Positions 8,895 through 16,056 of a stretch of DNA of 44,677 nt are shown piece after piece (positions within the stretch are counted from its first letter, which is position 1; the number at the start of each line of letters is the position of its first letter). Source of the DNA: Nitrospirota bacterium (GTDB lineage Bacteria; Nitrospirota; Thermodesulfovibrionia; UBA6902). Position numbers and translations under genes: made by a program. The stretch covers positions 1 through 44,677 of the forward strand of contig JACQZE010000020.1 of the NCBI GenBank assembly GCA_016207885.1, read 5' to 3'. The notes under the pieces were generated by a model. That model did not search any database and was not told the origin of the DNA. It saw only the letters and a list, made by a program, of their open reading frames with translations.

Positions 8895-9752
8895 TTAAAA
8901 GTTGATCCGCCCGCCCGCCGTGCCGTATGTTATATTGTAACGATCTGCTATATAATTATTTTTGTAAGCTTCATAAGTTACATCTCCGTAAACAGATACT
9001 GCTTTTGAGAGGTTATAATTCACCGATACCCCTGCGCTGCCGTTCTGGACATCAGAAAGGTTATATGCTGTATTCAGGTCAGGGTCATAGGCGAATATCC
9101 TCTGCCCTAACATTCCATAAAGAGAGATGCTTAACTGCTTCGGTATTGCATAGTAGGTAAGCCGTTCTTCAACAGCAAAGGCGTTTTCTTTATCCTGAAC
9201 CTTTTCTGATAAATCAATATAGAAAAGCCTTGTCTGAGACCATATCCAGTCGTTAAAAAGCGATACACCTCCTGTAATGGTGAATTGGTCTGCCCTTGTA
9301 TCGGTATACTCGGTACGGGCATATCCAAGATCAAGGTGTTTCCTTAAATCAGCGGAGTTATATATGGCTGACACATAAGGGATAAAGGTATTGTCCGAAT
9401 TTATATCATCACTGCTGATGTGCAGGATACTGACTTTTCCGCCGATAGCACTCCCGTCTGCCCTTTTAGGCATCAAAAAATATGTGAGGCCGACATTTGT
9501 CCCATTGATGTCACCCAGAGGGGATTTACGGTTAAGATTGGAATTATTGATCTTCAGGCTTGCGCCGTATTCAGGGGCAGGGATATAAGAGAGATTCAGG
9601 GTCTCCGATATGATATCGTCTCTCTCAGCACTCCCTGAATAAGAACCGTAAGTAATATGCCCGAAGACAGATATCGCCTCTCCTTTTTCTTCTGCGAAAA
9701 CCGGTAAGGCGATGAACATCGACAGTAAAACTATGATAAATTTCTTCAACAT
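8895..9752 (-). CDS. Outer-membrane beta-barrel protein
   Basis: About 285 residues from the ATG at 9752, chosen because GGAGG lies 6 bases before it and the signal peptide (MLKKFIIVLLSMFIALPVFA) starts there; an upstream in-frame ATG at 9779 lacks this. The mature protein is made of alternating amphipathic strands (for example GASLKINNSNL, VGLTYFLM, ISLYGMLGQ, AGVSVNYNLS, VSVYGDVTYEAY) and ends in GGRINF, a typical C-terminal Phe barrel signature. The size fits a 10-14 strand barrel. It is the first gene of the operon running down to 3720, so it may be the outer-membrane exit or receptor for whatever the cytoplasmic enzymes make. No specific porin family recognised. Confidence 0.75.
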   Translation of the reverse strand: MLKKFIIVLLSMFIALPVFAEEKGEAISVFGHITYGSYSGSAERDDIISETLNLSYIPAPEYGASLKINNSNLNRKSPLGDINGTNVGLTYFLMPKRADGSAIGGKVSILHISSDDINSDNTFIPYVSAIYNSADLRKHLDLGYARTEYTDTRADQFTITGGVSLFNDWIWSQTRLFYIDLSEKVQDKENAFAVEERLTYYAIPKQLSISLYGMLGQRIFAYDPDLNTAYNLSDVQNGSAGVSVNYNLSKAVSVYGDVTYEAYKNNYIADRYNITYGTAGGRINF

Positions 9753-9970
9753 TGTTTCCTCCTGTATTTTTATATTCATATTTTAACATGAAGAATGTGA
9801 ATCAATTATGAAAATATAAATGTTTATTCACCTGATTACAGCCCTGTCTACCCATGGAAACTGCCATTTGCTAAAGAAGAGATTGTGACATATGATTTAT
9901 CTCATACCATAACTTATCTCAAAGCATCACAATAAGGCATGAAGAAAATAAATATATCAAGGAGGCTGAA

Positions 9971-10156
9971 ATGAAAAAACCGGTTATTGATTATGATCTC
10001 TGTATCGGATGCGGCACATGTGTGGAGGTTTGTCCGGATGTATTTGAACTCAAGGGCGATGAAAAGGCGTATGTAAAAGCGCCTGAGAAGTGCGGCACAT
10101 GCAACTGCGAGGACGCAGCGAATATGTGCCCGGTTGAGGCGATAACATTTGAGTAA
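9971..10156 (+). CDS. Ferredoxin, single [4Fe-4S] type
   Basis: 61 residues. Cluster ligands are C11-x2-C14-x2-C17 in LCIGCGTCVEVCP plus the later Cys-Pro in MCPVEAI. Extra cysteines (C21 and the CGTCNC group) resemble the disulfide pair of single-cluster ferredoxins such as those of Desulfovibrio gigas and Pyrococcus, rather than a second cluster. It is a soluble low-potential electron carrier; partner unknown. GGAGG lies 6 bases before the ATG. The cupin gene follows after 18 bases, so the two are probably co-transcribed. Confidence 0.9.
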   Translation: MKKPVIDYDLCIGCGTCVEVCPDVFELKGDEKAYVKAPEKCGTCNCEDAANMCPVEAITFE

Positions 10157-10174
10157 GGTTAAAGGAGACAGGCC

Positions 10175-10495
10175 ATGAAGACTTATGATCTGAAGGATCT
10201 GATAACATTCAAAAAAGACAAATTAACAAGAGAGATGCTCTTTGATTCCCCTGAGATGAGGGTGGCGCTGATGTGCCTTGAGCCCGGCCAGAAGCTCACG
10301 CCTCATAAGGCACCGATGAGGCTGATGATGTATGTTGTAGAAGGGAAGGGCACCTTCACCGTCGGCACAGAGAAGTTCGAGGCTGATGAAAAGACCTGCA
10401 TCCCGTGCGACCCGATGGTTGAACATGGCTTTGACGCTGATAAAGGCGAGAAGCTTGTTGTGATGGCGGTTGTCACGCCGGTTGATAGTGAGTAG
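10175..10495 (+). CDS. Small cupin-domain protein
   Basis: 106 residues with a single conserved beta-barrel cupin: the first motif region includes PGQKLTPHKAP and VVEGKGTFTVG, and the second CIPCDPMVEHGFDAD. One His from each motif is visible (PHK, EHGF), fewer metal ligands than in canonical cupins. Such small cupins can be dioxygenase-like or sensory; no specific role can be assigned. AAAGGAGA precedes the ATG. It is probably co-expressed with the ferredoxin upstream. Confidence 0.85.
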   Translation: MKTYDLKDLITFKKDKLTREMLFDSPEMRVALMCLEPGQKLTPHKAPMRLMMYVVEGKGTFTVGTEKFEADEKTCIPCDPMVEHGFDADKGEKLVVMAVVTPVDSE

Positions 10496-10531
10496 AAACA
10501 GAACAAATCCCGTTTGTTGTGCAACAGTTTA

Positions 10532-10584
10532 ACGGCAGTACCCCTCTGTGTTTCTCCTTATAAAAGGGAGACGCAGTTTGCCGT
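10532..10584 (+). other. Two-tier hairpin after the cupin gene
   Basis: Outer arms ACGGCA (10532-10537) and TGCCGT (10579-10584) enclose an inner 11-bp stem (10546-10556 with 10566-10576, several G-U pairs) around a TTATAAAA loop. No U-tract follows, so it is a poor intrinsic terminator. It may protect the cupin transcript end or insulate the Fur promoter that starts only 5 bases later. Confidence 0.5.
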
Positions 10585-10588
10585 CTAA

Positions 10589-10605
10589 TTGAAAATGAAT
10601 TTCAA
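10589..10605. promoter_or_regulatory. Candidate Fur operator
   Basis: An imperfect palindrome TTGAAAATGAATTTCAA with exact 6-bp arms (TTGAAA/TTTCAA), 5 bases upstream of a strong -35 box, in front of a fur-family gene and feoB. It resembles AT-rich Fur boxes but is not the enterobacterial consensus. Autoregulation by Fur is inferred. Confidence 0.6.
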
Positions 10606-10610
10606 TTTCC

Positions 10611-10640
10611 TTGACATTCCCTTTTCTGCCGTGGTATAAA
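10611..10640 (+). promoter_or_regulatory. Sigma-70-like promoter of fur-feoB
   Basis: -35 TTGACA (10611-10616) and -10 TATAAA (10635-10640) with an 18-base spacer, about 54 bases before the fur start codon. The -35 is a perfect consensus. Confidence 0.7.
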
Positions 10641-10693
10641 AGTTCATACGGAATATATAATCGTCACTTTGAGTAAACCGGATTAATTTATTT

Positions 10694-11137
10694 ATGGACA
10701 AAGAGAAGCTTGCTGAAAAGAAGGAACGGCTGAGCGAATTCATTAAGACCGAGGGGCTGAAGTCCACGCGCCAGAGGGACGTCATAACTGCGGAGTTTTT
10801 GAAGACTGACGGGCATGTGACGGCTGAAGAGCTTTACAGAAAGATAATCAAAAAGCACAAGAACATCGGCTTTACGACCGTTTACAGAACTCTCAAACTG
10901 CTTGCCAAGTCAGGGCTTGCGGCAGAGCAGGTTTTCGCTGACAACCTCACAAGATATGAGTCGCTCTCAGGTGAAGAGCATCATGACCACCTGATATGTT
11001 TGACCTGCGGCTCGATAACGGAATTTCAGGATACCCGGCTGGAGAATATGCAGATAAAGATAGCTGACGATCTCGGCTTTCAGATATTAAATCACAAGAT
11101 GGAGTTTTACGGTTACTGCTCTAACTGCAGGAAATAA
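10694..11137 (+). CDS. fur: Fur-family metal-responsive repressor
   Basis: 147 residues: an N-terminal winged helix (LKSTRQRDVITAEFL...VTAEELYRKI...FTTVYRTLKLLAKSGLA) and a C-terminal dimerisation/metal domain with HHDHLICLTCGSITEF and the closing CSNCRK, giving two CxxC pairs for structural zinc plus the His-rich regulatory site. Length is typical. Its location directly before feoB and behind a Fur-like palindrome points to iron-responsive Fur rather than PerR or Zur, but the subfamily cannot be proven by eye. The ribosome site is weak. Confidence 0.88.
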   Translation: MDKEKLAEKKERLSEFIKTEGLKSTRQRDVITAEFLKTDGHVTAEELYRKIIKKHKNIGFTTVYRTLKLLAKSGLAAEQVFADNLTRYESLSGEEHHDHLICLTCGSITEFQDTRLENMQIKIADDLGFQILNHKMEFYGYCSNCRK

Positions 11138-11156
11138 AGGACTGAAGAGATAAATT

Positions 11157-13133
11157 ATGCACGACCACTGTCATACAAAAAAAGAGACAACGAGCGGCTG
11201 CCCGAGGATATTTCTTGTAGGCAACCCGAATGTGGGCAAGAGCGCGATATTCGGCCTGGTCACAGGCAGGTATGTCACTGTCTCGAATTATCCAGGAACT
11301 ACCGTTGAGGTGACAAAGGGCGAAGCGGTCATTAATAAGGAGACGTTCCAGATAATTGACACTCCGGGGGTAAACAGCCTTGTCCCGATGAGCGAGGATG
11401 AGAAGGTCACAAGGGACATCCTGCTTGAGGAAGAAGCAACCTCGGTAATCCAGGTTGTTGATACAAAGAATATCCGCAGGGGTCTCTCGCTCACGCTGCA
11501 GCTTATTGAGATGGGACTGCCGCTTGTCATAGCCCTGAATATGAGGGACGAGTCATCAAGCCGCGGGATAGATGTCAGGGAGGATCTGCTCAAGGAAAGG
11601 CTCGGCATCAAGCTTGTCTCAACCATCGCGGTTCAGAGGAAGGGGATAGCATCTTTAAAAAAGGCCGCTCTGGAGCCTGATGTCTCGCATTACAGGTTTT
11701 CGTATGACGCGACTATTGAGGAGTATATCTCAAAGATAGAGCCTCTTTTGCCTGAGTCGAACATATCAAGGCGTTCCATTGCGCTGATGATACTCTCCGG
11801 TGACAGGACCTTGAAGACCTGGCTCTTTGATAATCTCTCCGAAGATAAGATAAACAGGCTGGAAGAATTAAGGGATGAGGCATCGCAGAAATATTCGCAG
11901 CAGTTGAGCTTCATTATCAGCAGCCAGAGGCTTGCCAAGGTAAATGAGATCACAGATGAAGTGGTAATAAGGACAGTGCCGGACAGAAAGGGGCTGGCTC
12001 AATATATCGGCAATATAACAACGCATCCTGTGCTCGGGATACCCTTTCTCCTGCTGGTGATGTTTCTCATGTATGAGTTTGTAGGAGTTTTTGGCGCAGG
12101 CGTGCTTGTTGACTGGTTTGAGGATGTACTCTTCGGAAAATACCTGAACCCGTGGGCATTGAAGATCATCATGGCGGTTATCCCGTTTACTTTTGTACAG
12201 GAGCTTCTTATCGGGCCGTACGGCATCATCACGATGGCGCTCACTTACGCTATCGCGATAATACTTCCTATAACCGCGACCTTTTTTCTCGCTTTTTCAA
12301 TTATGGAGGATTCAGGCTATCTCCCCCGCCTCGCAGCTATGCTGAACAAGGTCTTCAGGCTGATGGGGCTTAACGGAAAGGCGGTGCTGCCGATGGTGTT
12401 AGGGCTTGGCTGCGACACAATGGCAACACTTACGACAAGGATTCTGGACACGCCAAAGGAGAGGCTTATTGTCATAATACTGCTTGCGCTTGGAGTGCCG
12501 TGTTCAGCCCAGCTTGGCGTTATTCTCGGAATGTTCGGCAACCTGCCTGTCATGGCTTTTATTATCTGGGCTTCTGTCCTTATCCTGACGATATTTTTTG
12601 TCGGTTTTCTCTCTGCTAAGCTGATACCGGGCGAGAGGGCGGACTTTATTCTTGAGCTTCCGCCTATAAGAAAGCCGCAGCTTTCAAATGTCCTGATAAA
12701 GACGCTGTGGCGTATCGAATGGTATCTGAAGGAGGCTGTCCCGCTGTTTATTTTGGGGACATTAATACTCTTTACAGCAGACAAACTGAAGATAATTCCA
12801 GCTATTCAGAAGATGGCATCTCCTCTGATAGTCACTGTCCTTGGCCTTCCGGCTGAGGCGACAGAGTCATTCATAATGGGTTTTCTCAGGCGCGATTACG
12901 GCGCGGCAGGGCTCTTCAGACTCCAGAAAGATGGGCTTTTAAATGCCGAGCAGGTCGTTGTGAGCCTTGTTACCATAACACTTTTCATCCCGTGCATCGC
13001 GAACCTCTTCATGATCATAAAGGAGAGGGGCGTAAGGACAGGGCTGGTGATCGCTCTCTTCATCTTTCCGTTTGCAATAATAGTGGGCGGTATCCTTCAC
13101 AGAGTGCTCATGTGGCTGAATATTTTTGGATAA
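11157..13133 (+). CDS. feoB: Ferrous iron transporter FeoB
   Basis: 658 residues. The N-terminal G domain shows G1 GNPNVGKS, the switch region SNYPGTTVE, G3 DTPG, and ALNMRDE in the G4 position (NxxD), followed by a helical domain and about eight membrane segments with the conserved repeats (GYLPRLAAMLNKVFRLMGLNGKAVLP and later the mirror RRDYGAAGLF region). FeoB imports Fe2+ across the inner membrane with GTP-linked gating. The extreme N-terminus MHDHCH is His/Cys-rich and could bind metal. No feoA is in the window. It lies 19 bases after fur, so it is probably in the same Fur-controlled operon. Confidence 0.95.
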   Translation: MHDHCHTKKETTSGCPRIFLVGNPNVGKSAIFGLVTGRYVTVSNYPGTTVEVTKGEAVINKETFQIIDTPGVNSLVPMSEDEKVTRDILLEEEATSVIQVVDTKNIRRGLSLTLQLIEMGLPLVIALNMRDESSSRGIDVREDLLKERLGIKLVSTIAVQRKGIASLKKAALEPDVSHYRFSYDATIEEYISKIEPLLPESNISRRSIALMILSGDRTLKTWLFDNLSEDKINRLEELRDEASQKYSQQLSFIISSQRLAKVNEITDEVVIRTVPDRKGLAQYIGNITTHPVLGIPFLLLVMFLMYEFVGVFGAGVLVDWFEDVLFGKYLNPWALKIIMAVIPFTFVQELLIGPYGIITMALTYAIAIILPITATFFLAFSIMEDSGYLPRLAAMLNKVFRLMGLNGKAVLPMVLGLGCDTMATLTTRILDTPKERLIVIILLALGVPCSAQLGVILGMFGNLPVMAFIIWASVLILTIFFVGFLSAKLIPGERADFILELPPIRKPQLSNVLIKTLWRIEWYLKEAVPLFILGTLILFTADKLKIIPAIQKMASPLIVTVLGLPAEATESFIMGFLRRDYGAAGLFRLQKDGLLNAEQVVVSLVTITLFIPCIANLFMIIKERGVRTGLVIALFIFPFAIIVGGILHRVLMWLNIFG

Positions 13134-13136
13134 TAA

Positions 13137-13514
13137 ATGAAAAAGCTGATTCAGAAGAACAGGCAAACAGCCCTCTTTTTCTGGCTGTTAACCCTGGGCT
13201 ATATGGCGCTCATATTCTTTCTCTCATCTGTCGAATCTCCGGATATCGGGGACCTTCCGGAATTTTCGGACAAGGCCATCCATTTTTTTGAGTATGCCGT
13301 TCTTTCAGTGCTTTACTATATCTCTTTCAGGAAAAGCGGGGTCATTTCGAACATTTTACTGCTTTCGATCGTTCTTGCGACCTGTTACGGCATTACTGAT
13401 GAATATCACCAGAGTTATGTGGCAGGAAGGTTTGCAGGAATCGGTGATGTGGCTGCCGATTTTATCGGGTCTGCCGCAGGCGCCCTGTCGCTTAAGCTGA
13501 TATTTAAAGATTAA
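13137..13514 (+). CDS. VanZ-like family membrane protein
   Basis: 125 residues with four predicted membrane helices and the VanZ-like signature (FFLSS near the N-terminus, DKAIHFFEYAVLS, and TDEYHQSYVAGR, followed by GDVAADFIGSAAG). VanZ-like proteins are small inner-membrane proteins; their biochemical role is mostly unknown outside teicoplanin resistance. It starts 3 bases after the feoB stop, so it is co-transcribed. Confidence 0.88.
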   Translation: MKKLIQKNRQTALFFWLLTLGYMALIFFLSSVESPDIGDLPEFSDKAIHFFEYAVLSVLYYISFRKSGVISNILLLSIVLATCYGITDEYHQSYVAGRFAGIGDVAADFIGSAAGALSLKLIFKD

Positions 13515-13601
13515 GTCCAGATGCGGCAGCGTTATATATTTATGAACATCAGGCAATTGTCTCAGAAATCTATAAAGTTTTCTTATAAGATAATCGTTAC
13601 A

Positions 13602-13631
13602 TTGACAAATACTATTTATTATAGATAAAAT
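13602..13631 (+). promoter_or_regulatory. Candidate promoter of the dsrH/E/F-tusA operon
   Basis: -35 TTGACA (13602-13607) and -10 TAAAAT (13626-13631), 18-base spacer, about 39 bases before the first start codon. AAGGAGG follows at about 13655. Confidence 0.62.
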
Positions 13632-13669
13632 CTCTTGTTTTTTAATTCTCGCCTTAAGGAGGTTTTCAT

Positions 13670-13966
13670 ATGAAGCTGGCAGTTTTTGTGAGTGATTACA
13701 GACTCACGGTTGATACCCTTGACAGGTTGACCGCAGACAAACTCGGCATCATTCTCGTCGGCAACGGCGTTTATCATGCCAGCATCAAGGACAAAGGCAA
13801 GGCTTCTTCTTTGCTCGACAAGTCCGCTGAATTTTATGCCCTTTCAGAGGATCTTGACTCAAGAGGCCTTGGCAGCAAGGATATCGCAGACAATGTAAAG
13901 GTCGTTAACTACGCCGGTGTGGTAGACCTTATCTTCAATGATTACGAAAAGTTAGCCTGGTTATAG
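13670..13966 (+). CDS. DsrH/TusB-like sulfur relay subunit
   Basis: 98 residues. The C-terminal half aligns by eye with E. coli TusB: YALSEDLDSRGL...VVNYAGVVDLIFNDYEKLAWL matches ALNEDLIARGL...DYTDFVRL...MAW. There is no cysteine anywhere in the protein, so it cannot carry persulfide itself and would be a structural subunit of the hexameric DsrEFH/TusBCD-type complex. It is the first gene of a four-gene sulfur relay operon. AAGGAGG precedes the ATG. Confidence 0.78.
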   Translation: MKLAVFVSDYRLTVDTLDRLTADKLGIILVGNGVYHASIKDKGKASSLLDKSAEFYALSEDLDSRGLGSKDIADNVKVVNYAGVVDLIFNDYEKLAWL

Positions 13967-13979
13967 GAGGATAATAGAA

Positions 13980-14339
13980 ATGGGAAAACTTACTATAGGA
14001 TGTTTTGCATCACTGGTTGGTTCAATGAACCTTGATTTTACCGTTAAGCTTGCAGGCGCGGCTCTTGAGAAGGGGCATAAGGTTGACCTCTGGCTTTCCG
14101 GCAACGCCACAATGCTCTCAATCGATAAGCAGCGTGCATTCAAGGATTACTCTTCTCTGGAAAAACCCCTCAAAGAACTTATGGCAAAGGGCCTTAAGGT
14201 CACCGCATGTGAAGCATGCGCCGAGGCAAGGGGTTATCATAAGGACAATACGCTTGAAGGCGTTGATAGAAAAAGTATGGACTGGTATCTTGCAAGCACA
14301 TTTGATGCTGACAGGGTCCTGCATATAGGAGGTGAGTAA
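13980..14339 (+). CDS. dsrE: DsrE/TusD-like sulfur carrier subunit
   Basis: 119 residues of the DsrE/F family. The catalytic-region cysteines are in VTACEACAEARGY, the position of the persulfide-carrying Cys of DsrE/TusD (Cys78 in E. coli TusD). In sulfur oxidisers DsrE passes sulfur between TusA and DsrC. The gene starts 13 bases after the dsrH-like gene and ends 2 bases before the next. Confidence 0.78.
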   Translation: MGKLTIGCFASLVGSMNLDFTVKLAGAALEKGHKVDLWLSGNATMLSIDKQRAFKDYSSLEKPLKELMAKGLKVTACEACAEARGYHKDNTLEGVDRKSMDWYLASTFDADRVLHIGGE

Positions 14340-14341
14340 TC

Positions 14342-14755
14342 ATGGCGACTACTAATCTTGGGTTTATAGTTCAGAGGCCACCGTACAAAAGCGAGAATCC
14401 GAAGCTTGCCCTTACACACGCGATCGCAAGCCAGTCTGTTGAGGTATATCTTGAGGATGGTGACATCGTCACCTGCGACATCGCCTTTGTCGGCGACGGA
14501 GTTTTAAACTGCTTAAAAGACCAGAAGGCCGCTGACATTTACGGCCTGACCAGCACTGAGACTCAGGTGAAGATGGCGCTGTTGCTTGATATCAATGTGC
14601 TTATCTGCAAGGAGGACCTTGACAGGTTCGGCCTTTCTGAGGATGATATAGTAATTGACGCAGAGGAGTTCGGGGCTGACATCGAGACCAAGGTAGTTCC
14701 TTATGCAGAAATAGCAGCAATGATGGAAGAATCTAAACATCTGCTTTTCTTTTAA
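14342..14755 (+). CDS. DsrF/TusC-like sulfur relay subunit
   Basis: 137 residues similar in plan to TusC/DsrF: an N-terminal beta-alpha unit (LGFIVQRPPYKSENPKLALTHAIA), the central DIAFVGDGVLNCLKDQKA (TusC FFIADGVFQLL), and DINVLICKEDLDRFGLS (TusC EQCWVCAASLRERGL). It has two to three cysteines. Likely the third subunit of the relay complex with the two genes upstream. GGAGGTGAGTAATC precedes the ATG, overlapping the dsrE stop region. Confidence 0.75.
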   Translation: MATTNLGFIVQRPPYKSENPKLALTHAIASQSVEVYLEDGDIVTCDIAFVGDGVLNCLKDQKAADIYGLTSTETQVKMALLLDINVLICKEDLDRFGLSEDDIVIDAEEFGADIETKVVPYAEIAAMMEESKHLLFF

Positions 14756-14777
14756 AGCTTAAAAACAGGAGGCAATA

Positions 14778-15029
14778 ATGGCTGATTTAAAATCACAGGC
14801 ACCAACTCAGACACTCGATGTTCTTGGAAGGGTATGTCCTTTCCCGCTCGTTCTGACCAAGAAGACTATCGAGAAGGCAGAGCCCGGCACGCTGCTTAAG
14901 GTTCTTTGCGACGCTCCGGCATCTGCTGAAGACACAATACCAAAGTATTGTGAGAAGAATAACTATCCTTATGAGCTCATCAAGATCGAGGACAAAGGCT
15001 ACTGGGAGATCTACATCAAGAAATCCTGA
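14778..15029 (+). CDS. tusA: TusA-family sulfurtransferase
   Basis: 83 residues with the TusA signature CPFP in LGRVCPFPLVLTKK, where the first Cys (C20) carries the persulfide. TusA proteins move sulfane sulfur to DsrE/TusD-type partners, which fits its place as last gene after the DsrH/E/F-like genes. AGGAGG precedes the ATG. A strong intrinsic terminator follows. Confidence 0.9.
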   Translation: MADLKSQAPTQTLDVLGRVCPFPLVLTKKTIEKAEPGTLLKVLCDAPASAEDTIPKYCEKNNYPYELIKIEDKGYWEIYIKKS

Positions 15030-15050
15030 CAACTGATTACTTTAAACAAA

Positions 15051-15083
15051 AAAAAGCGTCCCGAGCAGTCGGGACGCTTTTTT
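15051..15083. terminator. Bidirectional intrinsic terminator
   Basis: A 9-bp perfect stem gcgtcccga (15056-15064) / tcgggacgc (15069-15077) with a 4-base loop, A-run on one side and T-run on the other. It serves tusA on the plus strand and the ferredoxin on the minus strand. Confidence 0.92.
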
Positions 15084-15101
15084 TGTTGGTTTTCAAATTG
15101 G

Positions 15102-15287
15102 TTACATCTCTACTACAGTGATAGCTCCGTTGGGGCATCCCTCAACGCATGTCAGACAAAATACGCACTCATCAGCGTTAACCGGCTCAGACTTGCCGTT
15201 CTGCATCTCAAATACCTCTGAAGGACAGAGATTGGCGCACTCTTCACAACCATCACATTTTGCTTTATCAACAGTGACTACATACAT
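15102..15287 (-). CDS. 2[4Fe-4S] ferredoxin
   Basis: 61 residues from the ATG at 15287, chosen because AAGGAGG lies 6 bases upstream; the longer frame from 15341 is unsupported. Two full cluster motifs: CDGCEECANLCP and CVFCLTCVEGCP. It is a soluble electron carrier, convergent with the sulfur relay operon and sharing its terminator. The partner enzyme is unknown. Confidence 0.92.
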   Translation of the reverse strand: MYVVTVDKAKCDGCEECANLCPSEVFEMQNGKSEPVNADECVFCLTCVEGCPNGAITVVEM

Positions 15288-15468
15288 GCTTGCCTCCTTA
15301 AAAGAATGATATTGAAAGTGGAATAAATTATAACCCATCACTTAGGGGAATTTCAATAAGTATAAATCGATGCCGGATGTAAATAGTCTTATAAGGTTAT
15401 GAGGCCAACCTATGAATTTATTGTGAGATATAAAAAAATAAAAGTATAATTAATGATAAAGGAGGAGC

Positions 15469-16041
15469 ATGCTGAATTACCGCGGGATAAACCATGTAGC
15501 TTTGGCGACAGGGGATATGGACAGAACCATAAGCTTCTGGCGGGACCTTCTTGGCATGAGGCTTATAGCCGGCCTTGGAGATGGCGGCAACAGGCAGTAT
15601 TTCTTTGAGATATCAAAGAATGTGATGGCAGCCTTCTTTGAATGGAAAGGAGTGGAACCTGCTCCTGACAAGGATCCCGGAAGGCCTGTGAAAGGCCCGT
15701 TCGTCTTTGACCATCTATGCATAGAAGTAACAGATGAGAATGAGCTCTGGAAGCTGAAGGAGAGGCTTGAGGCTGCGGACTTCTGGGTGTCCGAGGTCAT
15801 TGACAACGGTTTTATACATTCAATATTTACAACCGACCCTAACAACATACAGCTTGAGTTCGCCTGCAGGGTTGAAGGCGTTGACCTTTCAAAGAATCCG
15901 AGGATTGTAGATACTCACCCTTCAGCTGTCACGCTTGAGGGTGTTGATCCCCAGTCAGATAAATGGCCTTCAGAAAATAAAGATACGCCTGAGAGTGAGA
16001 GGAAGATATACCCCGGAGAGCTGAAGAAGCTGGTTGAGTGA
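15469..16041 (+). CDS. VOC-family (glyoxalase-like) protein
   Basis: 190 residues with two beta-alpha-beta-beta-beta units: INHVALATGDMDRTISFWRDLLGM at the N-terminus and FDHLCIEVTDENELWKLKERL in the middle. Metal ligand positions look kept (H9, E in YFFEI, H in DHLCIEV, and E in QLEFACR). A polar tail of about 45 residues is extra. Substrates of this superfamily vary widely (glyoxalases, extradiol dioxygenases, epimerases) and none can be assigned here. GGAGGAGC precedes the ATG. Monocistronic. Confidence 0.85.
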   Translation: MLNYRGINHVALATGDMDRTISFWRDLLGMRLIAGLGDGGNRQYFFEISKNVMAAFFEWKGVEPAPDKDPGRPVKGPFVFDHLCIEVTDENELWKLKERLEAADFWVSEVIDNGFIHSIFTTDPNNIQLEFACRVEGVDLSKNPRIVDTHPSAVTLEGVDPQSDKWPSENKDTPESERKIYPGELKKLVE

Positions 16042-16056
16042 ACCGCCGGCCGGAAA

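Noticed and set aside
9971-10156. Two-cluster ferredoxin
   Set aside because: The second group of cysteines (CGTCNC) lacks the second CxxCxxCxxxCP arrangement; a disulfide-bearing single-cluster type fits better.
12317-12784. Minus-strand 155-residue open frame
   Set aside because: It is a shadow of feoB, which has unambiguous motifs on the plus strand.
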